From positions 1-64,000 of the forward strand of contig NZ_QKRA01000005.1 in NCBI RefSeq assembly GCF_003362755.1: a stretch of 64,000 nt of DNA, in the 5' to 3' direction. Made by a program: the position numbers and the translations under genes. Positions 38,802 to 49,114 of this stretch are shown piece after piece (position 1 is the stretch's first letter; each line of letters opens with the position of its first letter). Source of the stretch: Marinomonas piezotolerans (GTDB lineage: Bacteria > Pseudomonadota > Gammaproteobacteria > Pseudomonadales > Marinomonadaceae). The notes beneath the pieces are model-generated. The model worked only from the letters and a program-made list of their open reading frames with translations, did not search any database and had not been told where the DNA came from.

Positions 38802-40085
38802 ATGGCTGACAAAAAAGCTCACTTAACAGTAGACGGTATCGACCAACCTATCGAACTACCTGTTTTATCAGGCACTGCCGGACAAGATGTAATTGACGTT
38901 AGAGGCTTAGGTGCCAGCGGCGTCTTTACTTATGACCCAGGCTTTATGTCTACTGGCTCATGTGAATCTGCAATCACCTTTATCGATGGTGAAGCAGGAG
39001 TACTTCTACACCGAGGCTACAAAATTGCAGACTTAGCAGAGAACTCAAGCTATCTCGAGACCTGTTACTTACTCCTATACGGAGAGCTCCCTTCTGCAGA
39101 GCAAGCGAAAGAATTTGAAGATACTGTCAAGAATCACACTATGGTATCTGAGTCCATGCAGAAGTTTTTGGACGGCTTCCGTAATGATGCCCACCCAATG
39201 GCGGTAATGGTTGGTTTAGTCGGCGCTTTATCAGCATTTTATCAAGACCATATGGACATCAACGATCCTAAGCACCGCGAGATCGCAGCTTTCCGTTTAA
39301 TTTCAAAAATGCCAACGCTCGCAGCGATGTGTTACAAGTACTCAAAAGGTCAACCGACCATGTACCCTCGTAACGATATGAGCTATGCCGAAAACTTCTT
39401 ACATATGATGTTCGCGACACCTTGCGAAGATTACAAAGTAAACCCAGTATTTGCTAAAGCAATGGATCGCATTTTTATCTTGCACGCAGATCATGAGCAA
39501 AACGCTTCAACCTCAACCGTTCGCTTAGCAGGCTCATCAGGCGCCAACCCGTTTGCTTGTATTGCTGCAGGTATAGCAACACTTTGGGGACCAGCCCACG
39601 GTGGAGCGAACGAAGCGGTTCTAACCATGCTGGAAGAAATTGGCGATGAATCCAATATCGATGAGTTTATTGCCAAAGCAAAAGACAAGAATGACCCTTT
39701 CCGTCTAATGGGCTTCGGCCACCGTGTCTATAAAAACTTTGACCCACGTGCAAAAGTAATGCGCGAAACATGTGATCAAGTGTTAGCAGAGTTAGGCCAA
39801 GCCAATGACCCCATGCTAAAAATCGCAAAACGTTTAGAGCAAATTGCACTAGAAGACCCATACTTCGTGGAACGCAAGCTCTACCCTAACGTAGACTTTT
39901 ACTCTGGCATCATTATGAAGGCCATTGGTATTCCAACGTCTATGTTTACAGTGATTTTTGCCATGTCGCGAACAATCGGTTGGATCTCACATTGGAACGA
40001 AATGATCAGTGGTCCTTACAAAATAGGTCGCCCACGTCAGCTATATGTGGGCCACACTGAGCGCGAATACCCTACTAAGAAGTAA
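38802..40085 (+). CDS. gltA: Citrate synthase (type I, hexameric)
   Basis: Condenses oxaloacetate and acetyl-CoA. At 427 residues it has the length and start ([11 protein letters not shown], then G-Q-D-V-I-D-V) of the Gram-negative, NADH-inhibited type. Catalytic blocks are [14 protein letters not shown] (site His), [11 protein letters not shown], and [16 protein letters not shown] with PNVDFYSG for the catalytic Asp. It is transcribed away from sdhCDAB and closed by a strong bidirectional terminator. Confidence 0.97.
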   Translation: MADKKAHLTVDGIDQPIELPVLSGTAGQDVIDVRGLGASGVFTYDPGFMSTGSCESAITFIDGEAGVLLHRGYKIADLAENSSYLETCYLLLYGELPSAEQAKEFEDTVKNHTMVSESMQKFLDGFRNDAHPMAVMVGLVGALSAFYQDHMDINDPKHREIAAFRLISKMPTLAAMCYKYSKGQPTMYPRNDMSYAENFLHMMFATPCEDYKVNPVFAKAMDRIFILHADHEQNASTSTVRLAGSSGANPFACIAAGIATLWGPAHGGANEAVLTMLEEIGDESNIDEFIAKAKDKNDPFRLMGFGHRVYKNFDPRAKVMRETCDQVLAELGQANDPMLKIAKRLEQIALEDPYFVERKLYPNVDFYSGIIMKAIGIPTSMFTVIFAMSRTIGWISHWNEMISGPYKIGRPRQLYVGHTEREYPTKK

Positions 40086-40097
40086 TCGCCCACAACT

Positions 40098-40131
40098 AAA
40101 AAAGGCGACCGCATGAAGCGGTCGCCTTTTT
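40098..40131. terminator. Bidirectional terminator after gltA
   Basis: GGCGACCGC (40104-40112) pairs with GCGGTCGCC (40118-40126), loop ATGAA, flanked by A6 on the left and T5 on the right. It therefore serves gltA on the plus strand and the small zinc-ribbon gene on the minus strand. Confidence 0.92.
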
Positions 40132-40176
40132 ATTATTCTTAATGCCTAGTGACACACAACAGCTACTACAGCAAAC

Positions 40177-40407
40177 TCACTCTTCGTCCTCGTAGACTAT
40201 CTCGGTAATCACTTGAGAACCACACTTCACACATTCACCTTCAATCCAAATACGGTGATCGGATTCGAACTCTTTAGGGTTTTTCATCCCCAAGTCCATC
40301 TCCATACAATTATTGCACCAAGTTTGAGCTAAGAAATCGCTCTGCTCTGCGTCTGGACGAGCGAAAAAATCACGCTGAGTCGGCGTCTCTTCGATATTAT
40401 TTGTCAT
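40177..40407 (-). CDS. Small zinc-ribbon-like protein
   Basis: A 76-residue protein with C-x2-C pairs at TWCNNCMEM and GECVKCGSQ, about 28 residues apart: a likely zinc ribbon, with acidic ends. Function unknown. The ATG at 40407 directly follows the DUF2066 stop (40410-40412), with AAGGTAAG as ribosome site. The two genes form an operon. Confidence 0.75.
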   Translation of the reverse strand: MTNNIEETPTQRDFFARPDAEQSDFLAQTWCNNCMEMDLGMKNPKEFESDHRIWIEGECVKCGSQVITEIVYEDEE

Positions 40408-40409
40408 CA

Positions 40410-41495
40410 CTACTTACCTTTATACTGAAACATTTCTACACGATTCGCATCGGGGTCTAATGCGCTTAAGGATACAGGAGATAACACCGAATTTAACGCT
40501 ATACTGTTTTTGAAAATCTCAATTGTTCCATCCAACTGCAACGAAAACTCAACAATATCGCTTTGTATTTGAGTCACATGCGCCTCCCTCACGACCCCAA
40601 CTGAAATTAAATAGTTTTTTAAACGCTCCAGTGCCGAATAATTCTCCACTCCTGATACCCTGATAGCGAACTGCTTCGAGCTCCCAGGTGATCGAATCGA
40701 TGCATAACGCTGGGAAAGCAAGAGTGCTAACTGCTCACTAACTTGCTTCATGACCAAAGACTCTTCGGCACCGGTTAAAGAGATGCGCTGGACACCCACC
40801 GTAGGAATAAGAAGCACACCATCAACCGTAATATTGGTGCCGTATTGCCCCATCCGCATAGCAAATACAACATCCGTTTGATAACGCTGGCTTGCAGACA
40901 AAATATCCTCTTCGAAAAAACCCCATAGCGCGCTAGAACCTAATGCTTGCTTGTCATGATCATCAATTAATGGCGCATAAGTGGGCAACCCTAACTTTTT
41001 GCTTTGAACAAAAAAGTTACTTAGTGCATTACTTGGTTGCTTCGCACCAGCCATCTCTCGGACTCCAGCGGTATCTTGGACAAGCCAGACCAAAATGCTA
41101 GGCCGATTACTCCCCCAGACAGGCAAATTATTACTGAATAAAAAACGGTTAATCGACTCACGATAAAACGAAACGTTAACTTGTTTCGCAGTCTCAATTT
41201 CACCGTCAAACTCTACGAGATTAGGAAGTGTTGTAACGGTATGTTGTGCAACCCACCCACTAACATTTTCATGCGCAGCCTCAAGGACTCGACCATCCAG
41301 TGATTCAGCCTGCCCCGACACTCGAACTAACACTTCGTCAACAGCTTGGTTAAAGGCTTGTTTTAGTAAGCTCGGCTCATCTAATCGAGCGGGTAACTGA
41401 ACTGATGCACTATATAAATTAGCTACCGTAACGGCGTGCAGTGACATCGAGCCAAAGAATAGCCAAGTAAATAAAAAAATATGTCTTAAAATCAT
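40410..41495 (-). CDS. DUF2066 domain protein, exported
   Basis: A 361-residue protein with an N-terminal signal peptide (HIFLFTWLFFGSMSLHA, cut after about residue 21). It then has the DUF2066 pattern: F-N-Q-A-V-D-E-V-L-V-R-V-S-G near 48-61, S-I-L-V-W-L, and a C-terminal repeat-like beta region. Likely periplasmic; function unknown. It is divergent from purM, a neighbourhood I recall from other gammaproteobacteria. Confidence 0.78.
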   Translation of the reverse strand: MILRHIFLFTWLFFGSMSLHAVTVANLYSASVQLPARLDEPSLLKQAFNQAVDEVLVRVSGQAESLDGRVLEAAHENVSGWVAQHTVTTLPNLVEFDGEIETAKQVNVSFYRESINRFLFSNNLPVWGSNRPSILVWLVQDTAGVREMAGAKQPSNALSNFFVQSKKLGLPTYAPLIDDHDKQALGSSALWGFFEEDILSASQRYQTDVVFAMRMGQYGTNITVDGVLLIPTVGVQRISLTGAEESLVMKQVSEQLALLLSQRYASIRSPGSSKQFAIRVSGVENYSALERLKNYLISVGVVREAHVTQIQSDIVEFSLQLDGTIEIFKNSIALNSVLSPVSLSALDPDANRVEMFQYKGK

Positions 41496-41612
41496 AGCAT
41501 TTCCCTTAGTAATCCCCCTATTCTACTTTCTTCTCTGCAAAGAACCATAGCCCTTATCTTTCACTGTGTTAAAATGCCGCTTTTCCCACTCCATGGTAAT
41601 AGGGCATAGGCA

Positions 41613-42668
41613 ATGACCGAATCGAATAAAACCTCGATTAGCTATAAAGACGCAGGCGTAGATATCAATGCTGGCAATGAGCTTGTTGAACGTATTAAAG
41701 GTGTAAGCAAAAAAACACGCCGTCCTGAAGTATTAGGCGGTTTAGGCGGCTTTGGAGCGCTTACTCGTTTACCTGAAAAATACAAAAAGCCGATTTTGGT
41801 CTCAGGTACTGACGGTGTTGGCACAAAACTACGTTTGGCCATGGATTTAAATAAACACGACACAATTGGTATAGATTTGGTCGCTATGTGCGTGAACGAC
41901 TTGGTCGTAGCCGGCGCAGAACCACTATTATTCTTGGATTATTATGCGACTGGTAAGCTAGATATCGATGTTGCTGCAGATGTGGTAACGGGTATTGGTG
42001 AAGGCTGCTTACAATCTGGATGTGCTTTGGTTGGCGGCGAAACAGCTGAAATGCCAGGCATGTACCACGACGGTGATTACGACCTAGCTGGGTTTTGTGT
42101 TGGTGTTGTTGAAGAAGACAACATTATTGACGGCACAAAAGTCAAAGAAGGGAACACGCTTATTGCTCTGGGCTCATCTGGCCCGCATTCAAATGGCTAC
42201 TCTCTAATTCGTAAAATTCTCGAAGTAAGCGATGCCAACCTTGATGAAATGATCGATGGTGTTGCGCTGAAGGATGCCTTGATGGCCCCTACAAAAATAT
42301 ACGTCAAATCGATTCTAAAATTAATGGAAAGCACTACCGTTAATGCACTAGCCCATATTACTGGCGGTGGATTGCTAGAAAATATTCCTAGAGTACTTCC
42401 AGACGACGCTGCTGCATACATTGACGCAGGTAGCTGGACTCGACCTGCTGTGTTTAACTGGCTTCAACAAAAAGGCAATGTTGAACAAGAAGAGATGTAC
42501 CGAGTACTAAATTGCGGTGTTGGCATGGTCTTGTGTGTCAACCCAGAAGATGCTGATAAAGCCATCGACATTCTTAAAGCTGAGGGCGAGGATGCTTGGG
42601 TTATCGGTGAAATTAAAGCGAAATCAGATAAAGAAGTTGTTATTTCTGACCTTGAGGCGACTGCATGA
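41613..42668 (+). CDS. purM: Phosphoribosylformylglycinamidine cyclo-ligase (AIR synthetase)
   Basis: Fifth step of purine synthesis. The 351 residues carry the family start [17 protein letters not shown], the GTDGVGTKL loop, [14 protein letters not shown], the [14 protein letters not shown]-site motif and [13 protein letters not shown]. Normal length. Its last codons overlap purN by 4 bp (ATGA). Confidence 0.97.
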   Translation: MTESNKTSISYKDAGVDINAGNELVERIKGVSKKTRRPEVLGGLGGFGALTRLPEKYKKPILVSGTDGVGTKLRLAMDLNKHDTIGIDLVAMCVNDLVVAGAEPLLFLDYYATGKLDIDVAADVVTGIGEGCLQSGCALVGGETAEMPGMYHDGDYDLAGFCVGVVEEDNIIDGTKVKEGNTLIALGSSGPHSNGYSLIRKILEVSDANLDEMIDGVALKDALMAPTKIYVKSILKLMESTTVNALAHITGGGLLENIPRVLPDDAAAYIDAGSWTRPAVFNWLQQKGNVEQEEMYRVLNCGVGMVLCVNPEDADKAIDILKAEGEDAWVIGEIKAKSDKEVVISDLEATA

Positions 42669-43318
42669 GCTTCCCCGTCGTTGTTCTGATTTCTGGCAGC
42701 GGCAGCAACTTGCAAGCTTTGATTGATCAAAGCTTGCAAGGAGTACTTAATATAGATATTCGCGCTGTTATTAGCAATAAAGCATCTGCATACGGTTTGC
42801 AGCGCGCAGAGCAATCTGGCATAGCAACACACGCCCTTAGTCATAAAGACTTTGAAACGCGTGAAGCGTTCGATCAAGCATTAGCCACTGTGATTGATTC
42901 ATATCAGCCCAAGCTGATTATTTTAGCTGGGTTCATGCGCATCCTTAGCGAGGACTTTACGCGTAGGTACGAAGGCATGATGTTAAATATCCACCCTTCA
43001 CTTTTGCCTAAATTTAAAGGTTTGAATACTCACCAACGCGCTATCGATGCGAAAGAAAGTGAACATGGTGTCTCAGTACATTTTGTAAGTGCTGAACTTG
43101 ACGCTGGAGCTGTTGTCTTACAGGCGAGCACTGCAATTGATGAAAATGAGACCGCCGAATCGCTTGCGAATAAGGTTCACACTCTAGAACATATTATTTA
43201 CCCGTTGACCGTTAAGTGGTTTAGTACAGGAAGACTTGAACTTAACAGCGGCATAGCTTACCTTGATGGTGCGCCTCTCCCAATATCAGGGGTGCGCTAC
43301 CAACCAGAATTAAGTTAG
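42665..43318 (+). CDS. purN: Phosphoribosylglycinamide formyltransferase
   Basis: Third step of purine synthesis, using 10-formyl-tetrahydrofolate. The 217 residues carry [12 protein letters not shown] (10-21), the catalytic N/H/D set in [13 protein letters not shown] and [11 protein letters not shown] (with Asp). It is coupled to purM. Codons 16-26 lie in a 32-bp near-perfect palindrome listed separately. Confidence 0.96.
   Translation: MSFPVVVLISGSGSNLQALIDQSLQGVLNIDIRAVISNKASAYGLQRAEQSGIATHALSHKDFETREAFDQALATVIDSYQPKLIILAGFMRILSEDFTRRYEGMMLNIHPSLLPKFKGLNTHQRAIDAKESEHGVSVHFVSAELDAGAVVLQASTAIDENETAESLANKVHTLEHIIYPLTVKWFSTGRLELNSGIAYLDGAPLPISGVRYQPELS
42709..42740. repeat. 32-bp palindrome inside purN
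   Basis: CTTGCAAGCTTTGAT (42709-42723) and ATCAAAGCTTGCAAG (42726-42740) are exact reverse complements with a 2-nt spacer. The encoded peptide is [11 protein letters not shown]. Such length and perfection in coding DNA is unlikely by chance; role unknown. Confidence 0.9.
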
Positions 43319-43335
43319 CGATAGGAAGTACTAAC

Positions 43336-44043
43336 ATGGGCATGATCAGAAAATTATTACTAGCTCTACTAATTATTCAGATTACGCCCACGTTAGCGGC
43401 ATCTAGTGCTTCTTTTATCCCGCCTTATGAAGCGACTTACAGCACTATATGGGAAAAAGGTGTTAGCTTTAGAGTAGAAGGCACACAAACCCTTACCAAA
43501 AAAAACACCAATGATTGGCACTTCGAGTTTTCAGCAGACACCCTACTCGCCAGTCTCAGTGAATCCGTTTCTTTCCATACCACCAATGATTCAATTCGCC
43601 CACACAAATATCATTATAAATCTCGCGTACTGAACAAAACACGTGAAGCCGAACTCACGTTTAACTGGAAGAATATGACGGTACGCAATGACGTAGACAG
43701 CAAACCTTGGACGATGCCTATCACTCAGAACACTGTTGATCGCCTTGGACTGCAATTACAGGTTCGCTATGATCTGATACAAGGAAAACAGAATCTAAAA
43801 TATGATGTAGCAGACGGCGGCAAGATAAAACATTATCGTTTTAAAAAAGGTAAAACAGAGCACATTGATACAAAGTTAGGAAAACTGAAAGTCATCAAGG
43901 TCATTCGAACAGATAATATGACTGATGATAGACAATCCTATTTTTGGTTTGCGCCTGAAAAGAACTACTTACTCGTTAAGATGGTTCATAATGAAGATGG
44001 TGAATCCTATACACTTGACTTAGAAAAAGTCTCCCCGCTCTAA
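43336..44043 (+). CDS. DUF3108 domain protein, periplasmic
   Basis: A 235-residue protein with a signal peptide (residues 1-21, cut after T-L-A-A). The DUF3108 beta-rich domain follows: Y-E-A-T-Y-S at 31-36, VDRLGLQLQVRYDL near 136-149, and the C-terminal Y-F-W-F-A-P-E-K-N-Y-L-L-V-K-M. Function unknown. It sits 17 bp after purN and is probably cotranscribed; this association recurs in gammaproteobacteria as far as I recall. Confidence 0.82.
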   Translation: MGMIRKLLLALLIIQITPTLAASSASFIPPYEATYSTIWEKGVSFRVEGTQTLTKKNTNDWHFEFSADTLLASLSESVSFHTTNDSIRPHKYHYKSRVLNKTREAELTFNWKNMTVRNDVDSKPWTMPITQNTVDRLGLQLQVRYDLIQGKQNLKYDVADGGKIKHYRFKKGKTEHIDTKLGKLKVIKVIRTDNMTDDRQSYFWFAPEKNYLLVKMVHNEDGESYTLDLEKVSPL

Positions 44044-44624
44044 AGTAGTTGACCTACAGAATTAATATTCTCAAATGCTTCATCACAGTTACCGTAAAAA
44101 CGACTCGTTTGACATCCATAAGAACGATAAAACTTCATCACCCCATAATGTTCTGTTTGCTTAAGATAGGAACTTAGATACTCAACAGCTTTTTTAGGGA
44201 CAATAGCATGTAATGGCTGTGGCCCTGAATTGGTCTCGATATAGGTTATCAGGTCAGGTTCAGCAGACGCCTTCTCTATCAGATTTTGAAGCGCTACCAA
44301 CGGCGTATTGGGCGCATCACAAGGCAAAAGCAAAAGGTGTGAACTAGACGTGGCCTGACCTACGGTAAGCAACCCAGCTAACGGCCCTTTTTCCCTCACA
44401 CTCAAGAGGTCTGAAAAAACATCCCTAGAATAAGATTGGTATTGTGTTGCGTTCCGGTTAGAGCTAATCATCACATGCTCTGTAAACTCTTGAGCCATAT
44501 AGATCATATAGGATACTAAGGGATGGCCTTTGTAACGTTGTAACCCTTTATCAACTCCCCCCATGCGAACTGCACCACCGCCCGCCAGTATGACTGCCGT
44601 GAGATCTAGTGCGCTTTGCTTCAT
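44040..44624 (-). CDS. mobA: Molybdenum cofactor guanylyltransferase
   Basis: Transfers GMP to molybdopterin. The 194 residues begin with the nucleotidyltransferase motif LAGG (13-16), R-M-G-G-V-D-K-G-L, and have LLPCDAPNTP for the metal site near 100-109. In mobA the latter is usually P-C-D-x-P, here with A. No other molybdenum cofactor gene is nearby. It converges with the DUF3108 gene with a 4-bp overlap of the ends. Confidence 0.88.
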   Translation of the reverse strand: MKQSALDLTAVILAGGGAVRMGGVDKGLQRYKGHPLVSYMIYMAQEFTEHVMISSNRNATQYQSYSRDVFSDLLSVREKGPLAGLLTVGQATSSSHLLLLPCDAPNTPLVALQNLIEKASAEPDLITYIETNSGPQPLHAIVPKKAVEYLSSYLKQTEHYGVMKFYRSYGCQTSRFYGNCDEAFENINSVGQLL

Positions 44625-44642
44625 CTACACATTAACCTTCTA

Positions 44643-44680
44643 TAAAAAAGCGCATAATCCCAGATTGAGACTACGCGCTT
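44643..44680 (-). terminator. Rho-independent terminator of the LuxR-type regulator
   Basis: On the minus strand AAGCGC...GCGCTT (arms 44675-44680 and 44648-44653) encloses a partly pairing loop and is followed by T6. It lies 40 bp after the regulator stop. Confidence 0.7.
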
Positions 44681-44719
44681 GTCATTCTAACCGCTGAACT
44701 AATCAACTGCGTGTAGACA

Positions 44720-45367
44720 TTATTCTACAACTTCTTTTTGAATCATCAATGCAAGAGACAATCGATCTCTCACCTCAAGCTTCTTAAAAATAGCCGTTAA
44801 ATGCGCCTTAATTGTCCTCTCGGTGACATCTAACTCGGTCGCAATACGCTTGTTTGAAAATCCTTGAGCCACAAACAATGCCACTGATCTTTCACGATCA
44901 GACAGTGATTCCAAACTGTCTCCCGCATAACTGGAAGACTGATAACCCTTCGCATTTTGCTCAATTAATTGCTGAATGAAATCTTTTCCGCCCCATATCT
45001 CTCCCGCTTCAACAACCGATAGAACCAACTGCATTTGCTCTTTACCAATATACGGAGCACATTGACCGTTAACCCCCATAGAGAGCATACGCAGTGCTGC
45101 AGACTGACTACGACGATTTGGAAAAGCGACAAGTTTAATACTCGGAAAACGCTCTCTCAGTATTACTGTATCCTCAACCATTCGAGCAAATTCGGTATCG
45201 CCTAAATATACGAAGCAATAGCCAAACTCGCCATTGTTTAACCGTGACTCTGTTTCCTCAAAGCTGTTTGTACGAATCGGCTGAATATCGGAGGCTAAGA
45301 TCTGTTGCCAATGATCCCACACTGATTCATTTGTATTCCAGCACAATATTTTCACAACTCGCCTCAT
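44720..45367 (-). CDS. LuxR-type regulator with a degenerate receiver domain
   Basis: A 215-residue protein. Residues 1-125 have a receiver-like fold, but the acidic pair and phospho-acceptor Asp are not in place (CFVYLGD where an Asp should end the strand), so phosphorylation is doubtful. Residues 150-205 are a LuxR/NarL helix-turn-helix (LSDRERSVALFVAQGFSNKRI, with E-R-T-I-K-A-H-L recognition helix). It lies 91 bp downstream of the secretion genes, on the same strand. Regulation of biofilm or adhesin genes is plausible from context. Confidence 0.85.
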   Translation of the reverse strand: MRRVVKILCWNTNESVWDHWQQILASDIQPIRTNSFEETESRLNNGEFGYCFVYLGDTEFARMVEDTVILRERFPSIKLVAFPNRRSQSAALRMLSMGVNGQCAPYIGKEQMQLVLSVVEAGEIWGGKDFIQQLIEQNAKGYQSSSYAGDSLESLSDRERSVALFVAQGFSNKRIATELDVTERTIKAHLTAIFKKLEVRDRLSLALMIQKEVVE

Positions 45368-45458
45368 TTATGCATCGCTACCCACATTTTAATGTGGATA
45401 AAATTTGCCTAACGTTAAGTTTTGTAAATCCAGACAGTGAAAGAAAAAAGAATTGTAA

Positions 45459-46799
45459 CTAACGTTCTCGCAAGGCATTTTGTTTCGCTTTCAATATGGG
45501 TTTAAGCAGGTAATCAAGCAATGTCTTTTTACCTGTAATGACATCCACGGTCGCCTGCATCCCAGGGATAATAGGCAAAGGGGCGTCCTCCGTACCCAAG
45601 AAACTCTTATCAGTCCGAACCCTGACAAGGTAAAAACTATTCCCCTCTTCATCGACTATAGTATCGGCTGAAATATTCTCTACTCTAGCGTGAAGACCTC
45701 CAAATATTGCAAAATCGTACGCACTCAACTTAACCACAGCCTCTAGATCAGGCTTTATAAAACCGATGTCTTCTGGACGAACTTTCGCTTCAATTAACAG
45801 AGACTCTTCAATAGGTACAATTTCCAGCAAATTCATACCTGGTTTGATAACTCCACCAACCGTGTTTATCTGTATCTGTTTCACAATACCACGCACAGGA
45901 GAACGCACTTGGGTACGCTTCACTTTATCTTCTAACGACACACTCGCTTCGCGAATCTTATCTAACTCTGATCGAACTTTAGTGAGATCTTCTTGAGCTT
46001 CAGCTCTGAACTTCGCATTACTTTCTTCTAACTTAGTTTGAGCCTCTCGCAAAGAAGATCGAGCACGAGGCAGTGCCAACTGGGTAGCTTCCAGCTCACC
46101 TTGAAGCTGATTTACTTCCCGCTGTAATTGCAACAACTCAACTCGAGACACTGCACCCTGCTCAAAAGCTGGTTTAGTCAGAGATAATTCCTCTTCTGCG
46201 AGCTCAACACTGCCTCTCAGGTTAGATAACTTGGCTTCCTGCTCAACAATTTCTTGTTTCTTCTGCTCTATTTGTTGCTCAAATACGGACTGATTCGCTC
46301 TCAGTGAGGCAAGACGATCTTCATAAAGGTCCATTTCACGGTCAACAATTTGCGGGTATTCGTTGCGCATGACTTCGTCAAAAACAGGAGGATTACCATT
46401 CGCTTCTGCGGTTAGACGAACACCTCTCACTCGCATATTCATTTCTTCTACCTGCTGCTCACGCAGAGAAGATAGTGCTTCGGTATTTTCTATTGTCATC
46501 AGCAGCTGATTCTTATCAACTGTTTGACCAATATGGGTATTTATTTCTTTTAGTATTCCACCCTCTAGATTCTGGATAACTTGCACTTGGCTGGAAGGAA
46601 TCACTTTACCCTCTCCGACCGTTACCTCATCAAGTGACGCGTAATTAGCCCATACGAGTGCGGCAGAAATAAAAATGAAAATAGACCAAAGAATAATTCG
46701 ACCACCACGGGGGGTTTTTAACATCAACGCTGCATTTCGATCACTTAAAAAATCAAGGTCGGATTGGGCAACAGTGTTACGCGCTTTTGATTCCTGCAT
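45459..46799 (-). CDS. lapC: Type I secretion membrane-fusion protein (LapC-like)
   Basis: A 446-residue HlyD-family periplasmic adaptor that links the ABC exporter to an outer-membrane channel. It has one N-terminal membrane helix (about 33-50), a lipoyl-like half (VIQNLEGGILKEI at 78-90), a long coiled coil (about 150-300, rich in E, Q, L) and a beta-barrel end with RSPVRGIVKQI. It follows the ABC transporter gene by 2 bp. The Lap name rests on lapG and lapD in the same region. Confidence 0.85.
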   Translation of the reverse strand: MQESKARNTVAQSDLDFLSDRNAALMLKTPRGGRIILWSIFIFISAALVWANYASLDEVTVGEGKVIPSSQVQVIQNLEGGILKEINTHIGQTVDKNQLLMTIENTEALSSLREQQVEEMNMRVRGVRLTAEANGNPPVFDEVMRNEYPQIVDREMDLYEDRLASLRANQSVFEQQIEQKKQEIVEQEAKLSNLRGSVELAEEELSLTKPAFEQGAVSRVELLQLQREVNQLQGELEATQLALPRARSSLREAQTKLEESNAKFRAEAQEDLTKVRSELDKIREASVSLEDKVKRTQVRSPVRGIVKQIQINTVGGVIKPGMNLLEIVPIEESLLIEAKVRPEDIGFIKPDLEAVVKLSAYDFAIFGGLHARVENISADTIVDEEGNSFYLVRVRTDKSFLGTEDAPLPIIPGMQATVDVITGKKTLLDYLLKPILKAKQNALRER

Positions 46800-46801
46800 A
46801 A

Positions 46802-49114
46802 TTAGCTTACCTTCAACTTACCTTGACGAAGTGCCTCAAAGACCTGTTCTTTTGGCCCGTCTGCAACCATTCTTCCATTATCCATAACGATAATTCGATC
46901 CACCAAATCAAGCATAGACGACTTATGCGTAATCAATATCAGTGTTTTCTCTGAAATAGCTTCGGCTAAGCGCCGCTTCATACGGGCCTCAGTAGTGTTG
47001 TCCATCGATGCCGTAGGCTCATCTAAAATCAAAATATTAGGATCAAACAGTAACGCCCTCGCAATAGCGACGCTTTGTCGCTGCCCTCCAGACAACAAAG
47101 CTCCACGTTCACCTACAATGCTATCCAACCCTGAAGGTCTTCGGTTCGCAAACTCTGACACCCCCGATAAATCTGCTGCCCTTATAATGGCCTCATCTTC
47201 AATATACGGAACACCCAACGTAATATTTTCTTTGATCGAACCATAAAAGAGCGTGACATCTTGCGAGACCGAACCGACGTTACGACGTAGATCCGTGGGA
47301 TTGACTTGGCGAATATCAACACCATCGATTCGAATAGCGCCATCCATTGGGCTATACAAGCCCGTCATCATTTTGCCGATAGTAGATTTACCTGAGCCAA
47401 TTCGCCCAATAATGGCAACTTTTTCTTTGGGGGCAATTTTAAAACTGATATCACTTACAGCCGCTTGCTCTTGATCTGGGTAAGCAAAACTCACGGTATC
47501 AAACTCAAATTGCCCATCAAATTTGGATCGATGCACATACTTGACCTCATCAGGCTGCTCTACCGGTGAGTTCATGATTTCGTTTAAAGCCGTAAACGCA
47601 GACTTAGCTTGGTTGTAGCGAGTTGCTAACGCAGCGACTTGAGCCATGGGGCCGAGCGCGCGCCCTGTCAACATCACACAGGCGATAAGTGCCCCCATGC
47701 TCATTTCTCGCTCAGATATTTGATATACACCCACAATAACCATGATCACGGTAGTAAGTTGCTGAGCAACCATAGCAAACGATGAACAAGACTGGGCAAG
47801 TTGGCGAGTTTTAATCCCCCAATCAGCGATATTTCCTACTGCGCTCTCCCAATGCTGCTGTAAAACACCTTGGGCATTATTTAATTTCACGCTTTCAGCG
47901 TTCGACAAGCTTTCAATCAACACTGCATTCTTTTGAGACGCTGTTTTTTGCCCCTCTTCAACGGATTTTCGCAAAGGAATCTGAATAATAAGCGAATATA
48001 TAATAATCAGCGCAATAGTGACTAAAGGAATGTAGCCTACCGGACCACCTATCATCCAAATAACGGCGACGATCAAAAACATGAATGGGATATCTACCAA
48101 TGTAGTGATCGATGCAGAAGTAATGAAATCCCGAATGCTCTCAAATTCTTGCAGGTTTTTAGCGAAGGCACCCACTGATTTTGGCCTAGCAGCCATGGTG
48201 ATATTATTCACTTTTGAGAAAATCGAAGCGGACACTAAGATATCTGATTTTTTACCAGCGACATCAATAAAGTAAGCCCTCAACGTCCGCAGTAAAAAAT
48301 CAAATAAATAGACTACGCACGCGCCAACCGCTAAAACCCATAAAGTGTCAAAAGCATTGTTTGGCACCACCCTATCGTAGACGTTCATTACGAATAGCGG
48401 ACTCGCGACAGCAAAAATATTAATCAACAATGAAGCAATAAAAACATCACGATAGATTCGCCATGAAGAATTGATCGTCCCCCAAAACCAATGCCCTTTT
48501 TTTCGCTTTTCATCAGAACTGGAGCGTGATCTTTTGTCAAAACGATATTGCGGACGAACAAAAAAACAATACCCGTTATAGCTGTCAATCAGGTCATCCA
48601 AAGGTAAATACAGCTCACCTTCCCCTGATTCTGGCCGGAAAATTTTAGCAACACGCTGTTTTTCATCAACCTCAAGTAGCACACACGCTTGCTTATCTTT
48701 AAGTAGCAATACGACCGGAAGCACTAAATCTGGAATTTTATCTATCGATCGTTTTAAAAAGCGGGATTTAAGACCAATATGATTGGATGCCCTTAGAAAA
48801 AGATCAGGGGTCATACTATCAGCTGACTTTGGCAAGCCAGCAGCAATACCATCCGCCGTGTACGGATTGTCGTAGTACTTGCTCAGCAGAATTAAGCAGT
48901 CTAACAATGGATCAGGATACTCAATTTTAGTCGGATCGACTTCCCACTGAGAAGCCGATTCTGCTGGCGCTTCGTTCAAGCTTTTACTCGTTTTCTCAGC
49001 TACCGAGTCTTGGCTTAACGCCTCACTTGACTTGTCTGATGTCACATCGGTCGCTTGACTATCTTTTTTGGGAGATGTGCCGTAATTGTCTGAAGCACTT
49101 TTTTTAGAATCCAT
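46802..49114 (-). CDS. lapB: Type I secretion ABC transporter (LapB-like)
   Basis: A 770-residue exporter. A polar low-complexity N-terminal tail (1-60) precedes a C39-peptidase-like domain without the catalytic Cys (about 65-200), then six membrane helices (about 220-520), then the ATPase: Walker A GRIGSGKS 570-577, signature LSGGQ 674-678, Walker B ILILDE 694-699. The degenerate C39 domain is usual for RTX and adhesin exporters that recognise C-terminal signals. Cargo is probably a large LapA-like adhesin, not in this window. A 10-bp inverted repeat lies upstream. Confidence 0.88.
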   Translation of the reverse strand: MDSKKSASDNYGTSPKKDSQATDVTSDKSSEALSQDSVAEKTSKSLNEAPAESASQWEVDPTKIEYPDPLLDCLILLSKYYDNPYTADGIAAGLPKSADSMTPDLFLRASNHIGLKSRFLKRSIDKIPDLVLPVVLLLKDKQACVLLEVDEKQRVAKIFRPESGEGELYLPLDDLIDSYNGYCFFVRPQYRFDKRSRSSSDEKRKKGHWFWGTINSSWRIYRDVFIASLLINIFAVASPLFVMNVYDRVVPNNAFDTLWVLAVGACVVYLFDFLLRTLRAYFIDVAGKKSDILVSASIFSKVNNITMAARPKSVGAFAKNLQEFESIRDFITSASITTLVDIPFMFLIVAVIWMIGGPVGYIPLVTIALIIIYSLIIQIPLRKSVEEGQKTASQKNAVLIESLSNAESVKLNNAQGVLQQHWESAVGNIADWGIKTRQLAQSCSSFAMVAQQLTTVIMVIVGVYQISEREMSMGALIACVMLTGRALGPMAQVAALATRYNQAKSAFTALNEIMNSPVEQPDEVKYVHRSKFDGQFEFDTVSFAYPDQEQAAVSDISFKIAPKEKVAIIGRIGSGKSTIGKMMTGLYSPMDGAIRIDGVDIRQVNPTDLRRNVGSVSQDVTLFYGSIKENITLGVPYIEDEAIIRAADLSGVSEFANRRPSGLDSIVGERGALLSGGQRQSVAIARALLFDPNILILDEPTASMDNTTEARMKRRLAEAISEKTLILITHKSSMLDLVDRIIVMDNGRMVADGPKEQVFEALRQGKLKVS

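Noticed and set aside
44040..44624. Reading mobA as a general nucleotidyltransferase such as MocA
   Set aside because: The L-A-G-G...R-M-G-G-x-D-K-G-L pattern and length match MobA better, although no other molybdenum genes are nearby.
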